Source: Terribacillus halophilus (GTDB lineage: Bacteria; Bacillota; Bacilli; Bacillales; Amphibacillaceae). Taken from it: a stretch of 64,000 nucleotides of DNA. Location of the stretch: positions 1,170,723-1,234,722 of the forward strand of contig NZ_LT727828.1 of NCBI RefSeq assembly GCF_900162685.1, written 5' to 3'. Position numbers and translations under genes: made by a program. A model generated the notes under the pieces. That model was not told the DNA's origin, ran no database searches, and worked only from the letters and a program-made list of their open reading frames with translations. Shown here one piece after another: positions 54,550-63,662 of this stretch. The first letter of the stretch is position 1, and every line of letters starts with the position of its first letter.

Positions 54550-54572
54550 CATGTACAAGGAGGTGACATCAA

Positions 54573-54767
54573 ATGGCTAACAACAACTCAAGCAACCAGC
54601 TAGTAGTACCTCAAGCACAACAAGCTCTAGATCAAATGAAGTATGAAATTGCACAAGAATTCGGTGTGCAGCTTGGCGGAAGCGAAACTTCTCGTGCCAA
54701 CGGATCTGTTGGAGGAGAAATCACAAAACGTCTTGTACGTACTGCACAAGAGCAATTAAACAGATAA
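54573..54767 (+). CDS. Alpha/beta-type small acid-soluble spore protein
   Basis: 64-residue SASP that coats and protects spore DNA and is degraded by GPR at germination. The motifs [15 protein letters not shown] (containing the GPR cleavage region) and [16 protein letters not shown] are diagnostic. Very strong AAGGAGGTGA element. A sigma-G-like promoter precedes it and a terminator follows. It belongs to the SspA/B/C/D group but cannot be assigned to one. Confidence 0.95.
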   Translation: MANNNSSNQLVVPQAQQALDQMKYEIAQEFGVQLGGSETSRANGSVGGEITKRLVRTAQEQLNR

Positions 54768-54784
54768 TTTCATAAGTATGGCAC

Positions 54785-54816
54785 AAAAGGGGGCAGCGTT
54801 AGCTGCTCCTTTTTCC
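54785..54816 (+). terminator. Terminator after the SASP gene
   Basis: 9-bp stem with two G-U pairs around a GTTA loop (arms 54789-54797 and 54802-54810), followed by TTTTT. Confidence 0.8.
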
Positions 54817-54866
54817 GTGTAAAAACAATGATGCTGACCCATGCTATATGTAGGGGAGGGCTGGAC

Positions 54867-55403
54867 ATGTGGATGGCTATTATAATTAGCGCAATTATTT
54901 TATTGGTTCTTCTGATCGTCGCTTTATCAGCAAATGTCATGCTACATATTTTTTACGAAGAGAAACGGTGGCGTATCAAAGTAAGTATAGTCGGAGTAGT
55001 TGTCTATAAAAAGCGATTTACCCAGCACAAACCTATTCAAACTACACCGGGAGAGGAACTAAAAGCTACACTTGACACAATGACAGCAGATCTGCGCAAA
55101 CTCAGGCACTCTTTTCCTTATCTTCTGCAAATAACTAGGACAGCTGAACTGCATCAATTACGCTGGCATACAACGATTGGTACTGGGGATGCTGCAGCTG
55201 CCGGCACTTTATCAGGAGTTATCTGGACGTTAAAAGGAATTGCTCAACAACTCATCTCGCAAAACATACAGGTCACAAAACCTTTTGATATTCAGGTGAA
55301 TCCGGTGTTTCATGCTGCTGTCTTCGATAGTAACTTTCAATGCATAGTGTCTATTCGTACTGGGAAAGCTATGCAAGCTATTATATCCAATGTCAGGAGA
55401 TAG
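54867..55403 (+). CDS. ytfI: DUF2953 membrane-anchored protein YtfI
   Basis: 178-residue protein with an N-terminal membrane helix (residues 2-25) and a DUF2953 soluble part. Function is unknown; in B. subtilis ytfI is cotranscribed with gerW (ytfJ) in the forespore. An in-frame ATG 13 codons upstream has no ribosome site; the ATG chosen follows AGGGGAGG. It ends 10 nt before gerW. It is shorter than the B. subtilis protein, mainly at the C-terminus, as I recall it. Confidence 0.75.
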   Translation: MWMAIIISAIILLVLLIVALSANVMLHIFYEEKRWRIKVSIVGVVVYKKRFTQHKPIQTTPGEELKATLDTMTADLRKLRHSFPYLLQITRTAELHQLRWHTTIGTGDAAAAGTLSGVIWTLKGIAQQLISQNIQVTKPFDIQVNPVFHAAVFDSNFQCIVSIRTGKAMQAIISNVRR

Positions 55404-55413
55404 GAGGCTTACT

Positions 55414-55854
55414 ATGGGAGACCATCCAATTCAAGGGTTAATGAAAACCGCAATGGAAAACCTGAAAGAAATGATTGATGTCAATACAATAGTAGGCGAT
55501 CCGGTAGAAACACCGGATGGCAGTATTATTTTAACTGTGTCACGTGTTGGTTTCGGTTTTGCAGCTGGAGGCAGTGAGTTTGAAGGAAGCAATTCCCAAG
55601 GAAAAAGTGAAAAAAATGAACTTCCTTTTGGCGGGGGAAGTGGTGGCGGTGTCTCCATAACGCCGATAGCTTTCTTAATTGTAGGTCATAAAGGCGTAAA
55701 AATGATTCATCTTGATGAACAGACTCACCTTTATGAAAAACTAATTGAGGCGGCTCCTGCAGCAGTAGAGAAAATCCAAGAAATGCTGAAGCAAAATCCA
55801 AAGCAAAAGAAGCAGCAAAAGCCCCAACGCTTTGATGATGAGACCGTATATTGA
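55414..55854 (+). CDS. gerW: Spore germination protein GerW (YtfJ)
   Basis: 146-residue YtfJ-family spore protein. The motif DVNTIVGDPVETPDGSIILTVSRVGFGFAAGGSEF and the glycine-rich LPFGGGSGGGVSITPIAF are diagnostic. In B. subtilis GerW is needed for L-alanine-triggered germination and sits in the spore. ATG follows ATAGGAGG. A terminator follows directly, so the operon is ytfI-gerW. Confidence 0.9.
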   Translation: MGDHPIQGLMKTAMENLKEMIDVNTIVGDPVETPDGSIILTVSRVGFGFAAGGSEFEGSNSQGKSEKNELPFGGGSGGGVSITPIAFLIVGHKGVKMIHLDEQTHLYEKLIEAAPAAVEKIQEMLKQNPKQKKQQKPQRFDDETVY

Positions 55855-55856
55855 GA

Positions 55857-55882
55857 AAAAGCCACCTGTTGGTGGTTTTTTT
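55857..55882 (+). terminator. Terminator after gerW
   Basis: CCACC/GGTGG stem with A-T extension, TGTT loop and TTTTTTT tail. Confidence 0.85.
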
Positions 55883-55884
55883 GG

Positions 55885-55913
55885 TTTATAATCCAGCATT
55901 ATTCCGCTATAAT
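55885..55913 (+). promoter_or_regulatory. Promoter of the malK-malR operon
   Basis: TTTATA (55885-55890), 17-nt spacer, TATAAT (55908-55913), 49 nt before the kinase start. Confidence 0.65.
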
Positions 55914-55962
55914 TTAGAGAAATGAGCTTGAAGCGGGAAAGCGGAAAGAGAGAAGGTTATAC

Positions 55963-57561
55963 TTGAAACAAAAGATAAAGTTGCGGACACAAATGACCGC
56001 ACTCGTTTTCGTTGTCGTCATACTTGCTGTCACGACGACATTTATTATGATCGGAATTGAGACAAGCCGGAATATCAAGTCCCAAGAACGGGCGCAAGTG
56101 CTGCAAACGGCCAAGCTGATGGCAGTTGATCCGTCCGTAGTCGAAGCGGCAGATGAACAAGATTCAGAGACACTTCAGCAGTTTACACAACAAGCAATGC
56201 GAATCACGGACGCCGATTTTGTCGTTGTCATGAATATGGATGGAATTCGTTTAAGTCATCCAGACCCAGATAAAATAGGGGAGCCCTTCGTCGGAGGAGA
56301 TGAAAAATCAGCTCTGGCAGGGGAGGAATCCGTCTCAAAGGCAGAAGGAACGCTAGGATTAAGTCTTCGCGCCTTTTCACCGATTTATAACGAGCAAGGG
56401 GAACAAGTTGGAGTTGTAGCTGTCGGAATTACCATGAATGAGTTGAATGAGATTATTCGCAGCAACCGTATTCCATTGTATTTAGCGACAGTTTTAAGTC
56501 TCTTGATCGGACTTATTGGAGCCGTGCTGCTTGCGAGGAAAGTCAAACAGATTATGCACGGCATGGAGCCAGATGAAATTGCTGCGCTTCTTAGCGAGCG
56601 TATTGCCATGCTCGAATCCATTAAAGATGGTATGGTAGCTGTTGACACAAAAGGTAAGATTCAGATGGTCAATAAAGAAGGAAAAAGATTGCTGGAAGAG
56701 ATGGGAATAAAAGGGGAGCTGAAAGGCCGGCAAGTGGATGATGTGCTGCCTGTCACAAAGCTTCATCAAGTTATTGCTTGGAACAAGCCGTTAATTGGTC
56801 GCCAAGTGGAGCATAACGGTCTGACGCTAGTAATGAACGAAATTCCAATCCAGCTCAAAGGCAATACAGCAGGTGCTATCGCAACATTTGTTGATCGGAC
56901 AGAATACAACCATCTAAATGAAAAACTCACAGACACAATGCTGTATGCGGATGCCCTACGTGCCCAGACACATGACTTTATGAATAAACTGCATGTAATT
57001 CTTGGGCTTTTAGAGCTGGAAGATTATGATCAGCTCGGGCGTTATGTGAAAAATGTTGCCGGTAAAGAACGATCTGCTACAATTGCGATGATTCACTATT
57101 TGAAGAACCCTATCTTAGCTGGTTTTCTATTAGGGAAGAAAAGCTATATGGCGGAGAATGGCGTGCAGCTTGAAGTAGATTGCAACGATACAATTCCAAA
57201 TACTTCGGAAAAAACAAATCAAATGCTAATCACGATTTTAGGTAATTTGATGAATAATGCCGTAGACGCAGTCGAACAGCAGCCGGAAAAACGTGTACAA
57301 CTTTCAATTAAGTTTGCTGATGGGCAACTGTTTCTTGAACTGACCGATACAGGAAAAGGGATTAGTCAAGAACAGCAAGAATCGATTTTTAAACAAGGTG
57401 TTTCAACCAAGGGGAGTGACCGTGGTTTCGGTCTTTATCAAGTGGAAGACTACGTGCAGAAGTTGGGCGGCTATCTTGTTCTGACAAGTGAACTAGGTGA
57501 AGGAACGACGTTTAGTCTCCAGCTGCCGTATGATATACAGGAGGATGCAATAAATGATTAA
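55963..57561 (+). CDS. malK: Malate/C4-dicarboxylate sensor histidine kinase (MalK/DcuS family)
   Basis: 532-residue kinase of the CitA/DcuS/MalK class. Order: TM1 (about 10-30), extracytoplasmic PDC/Cache sensor (32-170), TM2 (about 170-192), PAS domain (about 210-320), then a kinase core with the phospho-acceptor His337 in AQTHDFMNKLHVILGLLELEDY (the family SpoOB-like dimerisation motif) and ATPase motifs NLMNNAVDAV, DTGKGI and DRGFGLYQV. TTG start follows AGAGAAGG. The downstream MalR-type regulator overlaps by 8 nt and a MaeN-type symporter follows, supporting malate as signal. Confidence 0.88.
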   Translation: MKQKIKLRTQMTALVFVVVILAVTTTFIMIGIETSRNIKSQERAQVLQTAKLMAVDPSVVEAADEQDSETLQQFTQQAMRITDADFVVVMNMDGIRLSHPDPDKIGEPFVGGDEKSALAGEESVSKAEGTLGLSLRAFSPIYNEQGEQVGVVAVGITMNELNEIIRSNRIPLYLATVLSLLIGLIGAVLLARKVKQIMHGMEPDEIAALLSERIAMLESIKDGMVAVDTKGKIQMVNKEGKRLLEEMGIKGELKGRQVDDVLPVTKLHQVIAWNKPLIGRQVEHNGLTLVMNEIPIQLKGNTAGAIATFVDRTEYNHLNEKLTDTMLYADALRAQTHDFMNKLHVILGLLELEDYDQLGRYVKNVAGKERSATIAMIHYLKNPILAGFLLGKKSYMAENGVQLEVDCNDTIPNTSEKTNQMLITILGNLMNNAVDAVEQQPEKRVQLSIKFADGQLFLELTDTGKGISQEQQESIFKQGVSTKGSDRGFGLYQVEDYVQKLGGYLVLTSELGEGTTFSLQLPYDIQEDAIND

Positions 57562-58261
57562 AGTACTCATCGTAGAAGATGACCCGATGGTTAGTGAATT
57601 AAATAAACGTTATGTGAAACAAATGAGCGGATTTGCTGCGGTAGGTGCTGTTCAAAATTATAAGGACGCGCTTGATTTTATCCAGCAGAATGATGTAGAC
57701 TTGCTGCTTTTGGACGTTTATATGAAAGGCAAGAACGGAATTGAATTACTAAAAGAAACACGCAAACGGGACTATGAAGTGGACGCAATTATCATTTCTG
57801 CTGCCAGTGAGAAACCAATGATCCGGGAAGCGCTGCAGTACGGAGCTGTAGACTACCTGATTAAACCATTTGAATTTGATCGGTTCCAGCATGCATTAAG
57901 CGGCTATCGCAAGCGCCAGCTTATTTTCAGCAACAAAGAAGAAATGACCCAGCAAGAACTGGATAATCAGCTTCTGCTGCTGCCGGAACAAGAACAGATG
58001 ATGCAGCTGCCAAAAGGACTCACAAGAAGTACACTGAAGGTAGTGTGGAACAGCATTCTCACTTTCCGTTACAATTTTTTCACAACAGAAGATATTGCTA
58101 ACGAAACGGAAATGTCTCAAGTATCTGTGCGGAAATATTTAAAGTTCTTGGAAGATGTGCAGCTGCTGGAAGTGGAAATGCACTACGGCAGTATAGGACG
58201 CCCAGTATTCAAGTATCGCGTCAATGCCAATACATCTCATCATATCAGCCAATATATCTAA
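57554..58261 (+). CDS. malR: Response regulator MalR (CitB/DcuR family)
   Basis: 235-residue response regulator. The receiver has acidic residues Asp9-Asp10, phospho-acceptor Asp54 (LLLLDVYMKG) and the Lys in YLIKPFEF; the C-terminal part (about 150-235) is the CitT/DcuR-type helix-turn-helix (TTEDIANETEMSQVSVRKYLKFLE). It overlaps the kinase gene by 8 nt. By analogy with B. subtilis, phosphorylated MalR should activate the downstream maeN-like symporter gene. Confidence 0.88.
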   Translation: MIKVLIVEDDPMVSELNKRYVKQMSGFAAVGAVQNYKDALDFIQQNDVDLLLLDVYMKGKNGIELLKETRKRDYEVDAIIISAASEKPMIREALQYGAVDYLIKPFEFDRFQHALSGYRKRQLIFSNKEEMTQQELDNQLLLLPEQEQMMQLPKGLTRSTLKVVWNSILTFRYNFFTTEDIANETEMSQVSVRKYLKFLEDVQLLEVEMHYGSIGRPVFKYRVNANTSHHISQYI

Positions 58262-58262
58262 G

Positions 58263-58293
58263 AAGAAGCCTGCGAGCAGGCTTCTTTTTTTGC
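58263..58293 (+). terminator. Terminator after malR
   Basis: A perfect 10-bp stem (58263-58272 with 58277-58286), CGAG loop, T run. Confidence 0.9.
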
Positions 58294-58597
58294 GTTTTTC
58301 ACTGTTAAAAGCACAAATTCTGCTAGTATCCTCCGTATTTTATGAAAAATAGTGAAAGGGTTTCCATAATGAAGCTGTTCTGAATTCCAATATATATACT
58401 ATAAATTTATCTTTAACTTATCCGGTCATATCAAGGATTTTTGGATAATAACCGCCTAATTAGTAAATAATCTAATAATTAATTCACCCTGCTTTTTATA
58501 ATTACAAAAGTTACATTACATTTAGTTTAGTTAAATAATAACACAGGTAAATTAGGTTAAATTAGAATAGTCGTATCTACTTAGAGGGGGCAATACA
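58294..58597 (+). promoter_or_regulatory. maeN upstream regulatory region
   Basis: About 300 nt without a gene. It contains a near-cre element at 58353-58367, which read on the minus strand (ATGGAAACCCTTTCA) has one mismatch to WTGNAANCGNWNNCW. From 58440 it is very A/T-rich with repeats such as TTAGTTTAGTTAAAT and TAAATTAGGTTAAATTAG, a plausible target for MalR, though I cannot define the operator. Confidence 0.4.
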
Positions 58598-59962
58598 ATG
58601 GAAATGAAATCGCATACAGGCGATAACCATACTCATGACAACAAGCCAAAAGGCTTTAAAAAAGTCATGGATTGGAAAGTCGGTGTTATACCGCTTCCTG
58701 TGTATATAGTTTTAGCTATTATTGTACTTATTGCTGCATACACAAATCAATTACCTACTGACATGATCGGCGGCTTTGCTGTCATCATGGTAATCGGAGT
58801 GCTGCTAGGGGATGTTGGGCAGAAAATTCCGTATTTCAACAGTATTGGAGGACCAGCGATTCTATCGTTGTTCGTTCCGTCTGTACTTGTGTTTTACAAC
58901 ACATTAAGCTCAACAACATTGGAAGCTGTCGATCAGCTAATGACTTCAAGCGGATCAAACTTCCTTTATTTCTACATCGCATGTCTTGTTGTAGGTAGTA
59001 TTCTTGGAATGAACCGGACAGTCCTTATTCAAGGATTCATCCGCATGTTCATCCCATTGGTAACAGGAACGATTGCTGCAGTAACAGTTGGTACCCTAGT
59101 TGGTATGCTGTTCGGTTACAGTGCACATCATGCTTTCTTTTATATCGTTGTACCAATCATTGCTGGTGGTATCGGTGAAGGTATCCTTCCATTATCAGCA
59201 GGTTATGCAGGTATCCTTGGCGGAGGCGCTGGAGAATTTGTTTCTCAGCTTATCCCTGCTGCAATCATCGGTAACGTTTGTGCGATCATTATCGCTGGTT
59301 TGATGAAAAAGCTTGGTGAAAAACGTCCGGAACTTGCTGGACATGACAAACTTGTTCGCTCTGATAAAGGTGATAAAGTGTTGGAAGCTGCAAAACAGAA
59401 CACAAATAAATCAATTGATTTCAGCTTGATGGGAGCAGGTCTCCTTGTTGCAATGAGTTTGTTCGTTCTTGGACGAGTAGTAGAACATTGGATTCATGTA
59501 TTCGCTGGATTTACTTTATCCGGAGCAATCATCATGATTATTGCTGCTACAATTATTAAATCCGGTAATTTACTTCCTGAGAAACTGCAAACTGGTGCGC
59601 AGCAGCTATACAAATTTGTATCAACTGCCTTCACATGGCCGCTAATGGTTGGCTTGGGAATTGTCTTTATTCCACTTGAGGATGTAGCAAGCGTATTCAC
59701 AATCGGCTTTGCTGTAACATGTATGTCTGTTGTTATTGCAATGGCTACAACAGGTTACTTTGTCGGTAAATTGATGAAGATGTACCCCGTTGAGTCTTGT
59801 ATCGTAACAGCTTGTCACAGTGGACTAGGCGGAACAGGTGACGTTGCGATCCTATCTGCATCTGGTCGTATGGCTTTAATGCCGTTCGCACAGATCTCCA
59901 CGCGTCTTGGTGGTGCTGCAACAGTTATCGGTGCAACAGCATTGATGCATTTCTTCTCTTAA
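58598..59962 (+). CDS. maeN: 2-hydroxycarboxylate:Na+ symporter, MaeN/CimH type
   Basis: 454-residue polytopic membrane carrier of the 2HCT family (citrate/malate/lactate). About 11 hydrophobic segments; the family GGxG-type loops are visible (AGGIGEGILPLS and CHSGLGGTGDVAILSA). ATG follows AGAGGGGG. Being next to a MalK-MalR pair, Na+-malate uptake (MaeN) is more likely than citrate/malate exchange, though the transporter sequence alone does not separate these. Confidence 0.85.
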   Translation: MEMKSHTGDNHTHDNKPKGFKKVMDWKVGVIPLPVYIVLAIIVLIAAYTNQLPTDMIGGFAVIMVIGVLLGDVGQKIPYFNSIGGPAILSLFVPSVLVFYNTLSSTTLEAVDQLMTSSGSNFLYFYIACLVVGSILGMNRTVLIQGFIRMFIPLVTGTIAAVTVGTLVGMLFGYSAHHAFFYIVVPIIAGGIGEGILPLSAGYAGILGGGAGEFVSQLIPAAIIGNVCAIIIAGLMKKLGEKRPELAGHDKLVRSDKGDKVLEAAKQNTNKSIDFSLMGAGLLVAMSLFVLGRVVEHWIHVFAGFTLSGAIIMIIAATIIKSGNLLPEKLQTGAQQLYKFVSTAFTWPLMVGLGIVFIPLEDVASVFTIGFAVTCMSVVIAMATTGYFVGKLMKMYPVESCIVTACHSGLGGTGDVAILSASGRMALMPFAQISTRLGGAATVIGATALMHFFS

Positions 59963-59970
59963 AAAGATCA

Positions 59971-59997
59971 AAAAGCTCAGCTTCGGCTGGGCTTTTT
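59971..59997 (+). terminator. Terminator after maeN
   Basis: An 11-bp stem with one G-U (59971-59981 with 59986-59996), UUCG tetraloop, T tail. Confidence 0.9.
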
Positions 59998-60079
59998 GCA
60001 TGCATAAATGGCTGTTCTCGCTTCTGCCTGCAGCATTTGATACAATAAGACAGATGTAGAGGAATGGAGGAACTTGAAC

Positions 60080-61075
60080 GTGGAACAACAAAATGTCGAA
60101 AAAGTGTACCAGGCACTTGACCAGATGGCTGAGTCACTGGAATCACGTGAAAACATAGCTTATCTTGATGCACTAGGTGCAGCAATGGAATATATAATAG
60201 ATCGCGAAACGGAGCTTACAGACCAGCCGCTAGTAAAGCAGCAGCTGGATAAACATGCTGCCATTTTCGATAAACAGGGTTATAAGAAAGAAGAAGTTCG
60301 AAAAGGAATCCAGCTCGCAATCTTGAAAGGCATGAAAGGGGCAACACAGCAGCAGCATATGCTCACACCTGACACTGTTGCCATGCTAATCGGGTACTTG
60401 ACGAATAAACTAGTTGGAAAAAATGATAATATTCGTTTATTTGATCCAGCAGTTGGTACAGGTAATTTGCTCACAGCTGTACTCAACCAAGTAGAAAAAG
60501 ACATACAAGCATACGGCAGTGATGTGGATCCAACTTTGATTCAGCTTGCGGTTATGAGTGCGAATATGCAGGAAAGACAGATCGAATTTTTCCATCAAGA
60601 CAGCTTACGTCCGTTTTTGCTGGAGCCAGTTGAACTTGTTGTAAGTGATTTGCCGGTAGGGTATTACCCAGATGATGTCCAGGCTGCTCAATTTGAATTG
60701 AAGGCAGAAGAAGGACATTCGTATTCTCACCATTTATTCATCGAGCAAAGCCTGCATTACACGAAAGAAGGCGGCTACCTGCTCTTTGTCGTTCCGAATT
60801 TCTTATTTGAAAGTGACCAGGCGCGCTCCCTGCACGCATTCCTTCAGGAGCATGCACATATTGTCGGATTGCTGCAGTTCCCTGATAGCATGTTCAAGAA
60901 CGAATCGCAAGCGAAAAGCGTTTTGATTTTGCAGAAGAAGGGGACGCTAACAACAGCGCCAAAGCAAGCGCTACTCGTGCAGCTGCCTTCGTTTAAAAAT
61001 CCAAATGCCATGTCCAATGTCCTGAAGCAGATCAATGATTGGTTCGATAGCGAGTTATCTGGTTTAAAAAACTAA
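60080..61075 (+). CDS. ytxK: Class I SAM-dependent methyltransferase YtxK
   Basis: 331-residue protein resembling the N6-adenine methylase fold of type I modification subunits: SAM motif FDPAVGTGNLLTAVLNQ, acidic SDVDP, and a catalytic-loop-like SDLPVGYYPDD in place of a standard NPPY. There is no specificity or restriction subunit nearby, so it is the stand-alone YtxK family. Its target is unknown and the altered loop leaves DNA methylation unproven. GTG, 9 nt after GGAGG, is preferred to TTG two codons earlier. ackA follows, as in B. subtilis. Confidence 0.85.
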   Translation: MEQQNVEKVYQALDQMAESLESRENIAYLDALGAAMEYIIDRETELTDQPLVKQQLDKHAAIFDKQGYKKEEVRKGIQLAILKGMKGATQQQHMLTPDTVAMLIGYLTNKLVGKNDNIRLFDPAVGTGNLLTAVLNQVEKDIQAYGSDVDPTLIQLAVMSANMQERQIEFFHQDSLRPFLLEPVELVVSDLPVGYYPDDVQAAQFELKAEEGHSYSHHLFIEQSLHYTKEGGYLLFVVPNFLFESDQARSLHAFLQEHAHIVGLLQFPDSMFKNESQAKSVLILQKKGTLTTAPKQALLVQLPSFKNPNAMSNVLKQINDWFDSELSGLKN

Positions 61076-61113
61076 AAAAATTAACGAAATTCCAAACAAG
61101 TTCTCGACACATC

Positions 61114-61143
61114 TTGCAATAAGCTTGTCGACACAGGTAAAAT
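61114..61143 (+). promoter_or_regulatory. Possible ackA promoter
   Basis: TTGCAA (61114-61119), 18-nt spacer, TAAAAT (61138-61143), 34 nt before ackA. No consensus cre was found upstream. Confidence 0.5.
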
Positions 61144-61177
61144 AGGGAAGTACGTAAAAGTTTACAAGGGGCTGAAC

Positions 61178-62380
61178 ATGTTGAGTAATATTTTAGCAAT
61201 TAATGCTGGTAGTTCTTCTTTGAAATTCCAGCTAATCCGCATGCCTGAGGAAGACGTAAAGGCAGTGGGTCTAGTAGAACGTATCGGATTGAAAGATTCC
61301 ATCTTCACTATCAAATTCAATGGTGAAAAAGATGAAACAACTAAAGATATTGAAAATCATGAAGAAGCTGTAAAAATGCTTCTTGAGAAGCTTACTTCTA
61401 CAGGTGTCATTAAATCTCTTGATGAGATTGACGGCGTAGGCCACCGTGTTGTTCACGGCGGAGAGAAATTCAGTGACTCTGTTGTAATTACAGATCAAGT
61501 AATGGACGAGATTGCAGAAGTTTCCGAGCTAGCACCTTTGCATAACCCGGCAAACTTGACAGGTATCCGCGCATTTAAAGAAATCCTGCCAAACATTCCA
61601 GCGGTTGCTGTTTTCGATACAGCTTTCCATCAGACGATGCCGCCTGAATCTTATCTTTATAGCCTTCCTTATGACTACTATGAAAAATATGGCATCCGTA
61701 AATACGGTTTCCATGGTACAAGTCATAAATACGTGTCACAGCGTGCAGCTGAATTGCTTGACCGCCCAGTAGAAGATCTTCGTCTGATTTCTGCTCACCT
61801 TGGTAACGGCGCAAGTATCGCAGCGATCGAAGGCGGTAAATCTGTTGATACTTCTATGGGCTTCACACCGCTTGCAGGTGTAACGATGGGTACTCGTTCT
61901 GGTAACATTGACCCTGCCTTGATTCCATTCATCATGCGTAAAACTGGCAAAACTGCTGACGAAGTACTGCATGTATTGAACAAGGAAAGCGGAATGCTTG
62001 CACTATCTGGTTTCTCCAGTGACTTGCGAGACATTGAAAGCAAATCTGAAGCAGGCGATGAGCGTGCAGAGTTAGCACTTGATGTGTTTGCTGAAAGAAT
62101 TCACAAATATATCGGTTCTTACGCTGCGCGTATGAGTGGTGTAGATGCAATCATCTTCACAGCTGGCGTTGGTGAAAACAGCACGGAAGTACGTGAGCGC
62201 GTACTTAAAGGTCTTGAATTCATGGGCGTTTATTATGATCCAGCATTGAATAATGTTCGTGGTAAAGAGCAATTCCTAACATATCCGCATTCTCCGGTAA
62301 AAGTTATTATCATTCCTACAAACGAAGAAGTAATGATTGCCAGAGATACAGTTCGTCTTTCTGAAACTGTAGCAAAATAA
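61178..62380 (+). CDS. ackA: Acetate kinase
   Basis: 400-residue ASKHA-fold kinase converting acetyl phosphate and ADP to acetate and ATP in overflow metabolism. Family motifs are [11 protein letters not shown] at the N-terminus, [29 protein letters not shown] and FTAGVGENS. Length is standard. ATG follows ACAAGGGGCTG. It lies downstream of ytxK without an intervening terminator, so some readthrough is likely. A strong terminator follows. Confidence 0.97.
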   Translation: MLSNILAINAGSSSLKFQLIRMPEEDVKAVGLVERIGLKDSIFTIKFNGEKDETTKDIENHEEAVKMLLEKLTSTGVIKSLDEIDGVGHRVVHGGEKFSDSVVITDQVMDEIAEVSELAPLHNPANLTGIRAFKEILPNIPAVAVFDTAFHQTMPPESYLYSLPYDYYEKYGIRKYGFHGTSHKYVSQRAAELLDRPVEDLRLISAHLGNGASIAAIEGGKSVDTSMGFTPLAGVTMGTRSGNIDPALIPFIMRKTGKTADEVLHVLNKESGMLALSGFSSDLRDIESKSEAGDERAELALDVFAERIHKYIGSYAARMSGVDAIIFTAGVGENSTEVRERVLKGLEFMGVYYDPALNNVRGKEQFLTYPHSPVKVIIIPTNEEVMIARDTVRLSETVAK

Positions 62381-62386
62381 TTTAGC

Positions 62387-62425
62387 AAAAAGCTGGTCCC
62401 AGACTTGATGGGACCAGCTTTTTTT
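62387..62425 (+). terminator. Terminator after ackA
   Basis: A perfect 14-bp stem (62387-62400 with 62410-62423), 9-nt loop, T run. Confidence 0.92.
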
Positions 62426-62428
62426 GCA

Positions 62429-62456
62429 TTTTCATGACTGTAAAGAATGGTATACT
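62429..62456 (+). promoter_or_regulatory. Possible ald promoter
   Basis: TTTTCA (62429-62434), 16-nt spacer, TATACT (62451-62456), 47 nt before ald. Confidence 0.45.
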
Positions 62457-62503
62457 GAAAAAGCAAGCGAGTTCCTTTTACATATAAAATAGGGGGAAAC
62501 AGC

Positions 62504-63619
62504 ATGAAGATTGGGGTACCGAAGGAAATTAAAAATAGTGAAAACCGTGTAGCAATGGCTCCATCTGGTGTCACACTTTTGCACGATGCAGGACATGACG
62601 TATTCATTGAAACTGGCGCAGGTCTCGGTTCGGGATTTACGGATGAACAGTATGAACAAGCTGGCGCAGTGATACTTCCGACGGCAAAGGAAGTGTGGAT
62701 GAAGGAAATGGTGATGAAAGTGAAAGAGCCACTACCGGAGGAGTACGATTATTTTTATGAAGGTCTTATTCTTTTCACTTACCTGCATCTTGCAGCGGAA
62801 GGTCCTTTAACAAATGCGTTAATCGAGAAAAAAGTAGTTGGAATTGCGTACGAAACCGTGCAGCTGGAAGATCGCTCTTTACCGCTGCTGACACCAATGA
62901 GTGAAGTGGCAGGCAGGATGGCGTCACAAGTCGGAGCACAATTTTTGGAAAAACCTTATGGAGGAAGCGGCATTTTAATGTCTGGTATTCCTGGGGTGAA
63001 GCGAGGGAAAGTTACCATTATCGGTGGAGGTGTTGTTGGTACAAATGCAGCTAAAATTGCCGTCGGACTTGGAGCGGACGTCACCATCATTGATTTAAGT
63101 CCGCAGCGTTTGCGGGAACTGGATGATTTGTTCGGTAGTTCTATTAACACACTCGTTTCTAATCCATTAAATATCGCAGACGCTGTACAAGAATCTGATC
63201 TGGTGATTGGAGCTGTTCTCATACCAGGCGCTAAAGCACCGAAGCTTGTTTCCGAGGAGATGATCGCAAGCATGAAAGCTGGTTCTGTAATCGTCGATGT
63301 TGCTATTGATCAGGGTGGTATTTTTGCTACTACCGACAAAATCACAACCCATGATAACCCAACGTATACCAAACACGATGTACTGCATTATGCTGTTGCC
63401 AACATGCCTGGAGCTGTACCCCGTACCTCTACAATTGGATTGACAAATGTAACGGTACCTTATGCGCTCCAACTGGCGAATAAAGGTTATAAGAAAGCTT
63501 GTATAGAGAACCCAGCTTTGGCAAAAGGCATTAATACATTAGATGGATTTGTAACGTATCAAGCAGTTGCAGAAGCTCATAATCTTGCTTATAAGCCTTC
63601 TAGTGCATTACTTTTATAA
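62504..63619 (+). CDS. ald: Alanine dehydrogenase
   Basis: 371-residue NAD-dependent enzyme interconverting L-alanine and pyruvate plus ammonia, used for alanine catabolism and during sporulation. N-terminal [20 protein letters not shown], the substrate-site [12 protein letters not shown] and [12 protein letters not shown], and the NAD motif [30 protein letters not shown] are diagnostic. ATG follows AGGGGGAAA. Monocistronic between terminators. Confidence 0.96.
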   Translation: MKIGVPKEIKNSENRVAMAPSGVTLLHDAGHDVFIETGAGLGSGFTDEQYEQAGAVILPTAKEVWMKEMVMKVKEPLPEEYDYFYEGLILFTYLHLAAEGPLTNALIEKKVVGIAYETVQLEDRSLPLLTPMSEVAGRMASQVGAQFLEKPYGGSGILMSGIPGVKRGKVTIIGGGVVGTNAAKIAVGLGADVTIIDLSPQRLRELDDLFGSSINTLVSNPLNIADAVQESDLVIGAVLIPGAKAPKLVSEEMIASMKAGSVIVDVAIDQGGIFATTDKITTHDNPTYTKHDVLHYAVANMPGAVPRTSTIGLTNVTVPYALQLANKGYKKACIENPALAKGINTLDGFVTYQAVAEAHNLAYKPSSALLL

Positions 63620-63627
63620 TAAAATAT

Positions 63628-63658
63628 GAGCATCTGCATAAATCGCAGATGCTCTTTC
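63628..63658. terminator. Bidirectional terminator after ald
   Basis: A perfect 10-bp stem (63628-63637 with 63645-63654) and 7-nt loop between convergent genes; tails are moderately T-rich on both sides. Confidence 0.8.
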
Positions 63659-63662
63659 TGTG

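Noticed and set aside
60080-61075. Part of a restriction-modification defence system
   Set aside because: Only a YtxK-type methyltransferase is present; no restriction, specificity or other defence gene is adjacent.
61081-61137. Direct TCGACACA repeats upstream of ackA as an operator
   Set aside because: Only two short imperfect copies; no known regulator site matches and chance is likely.
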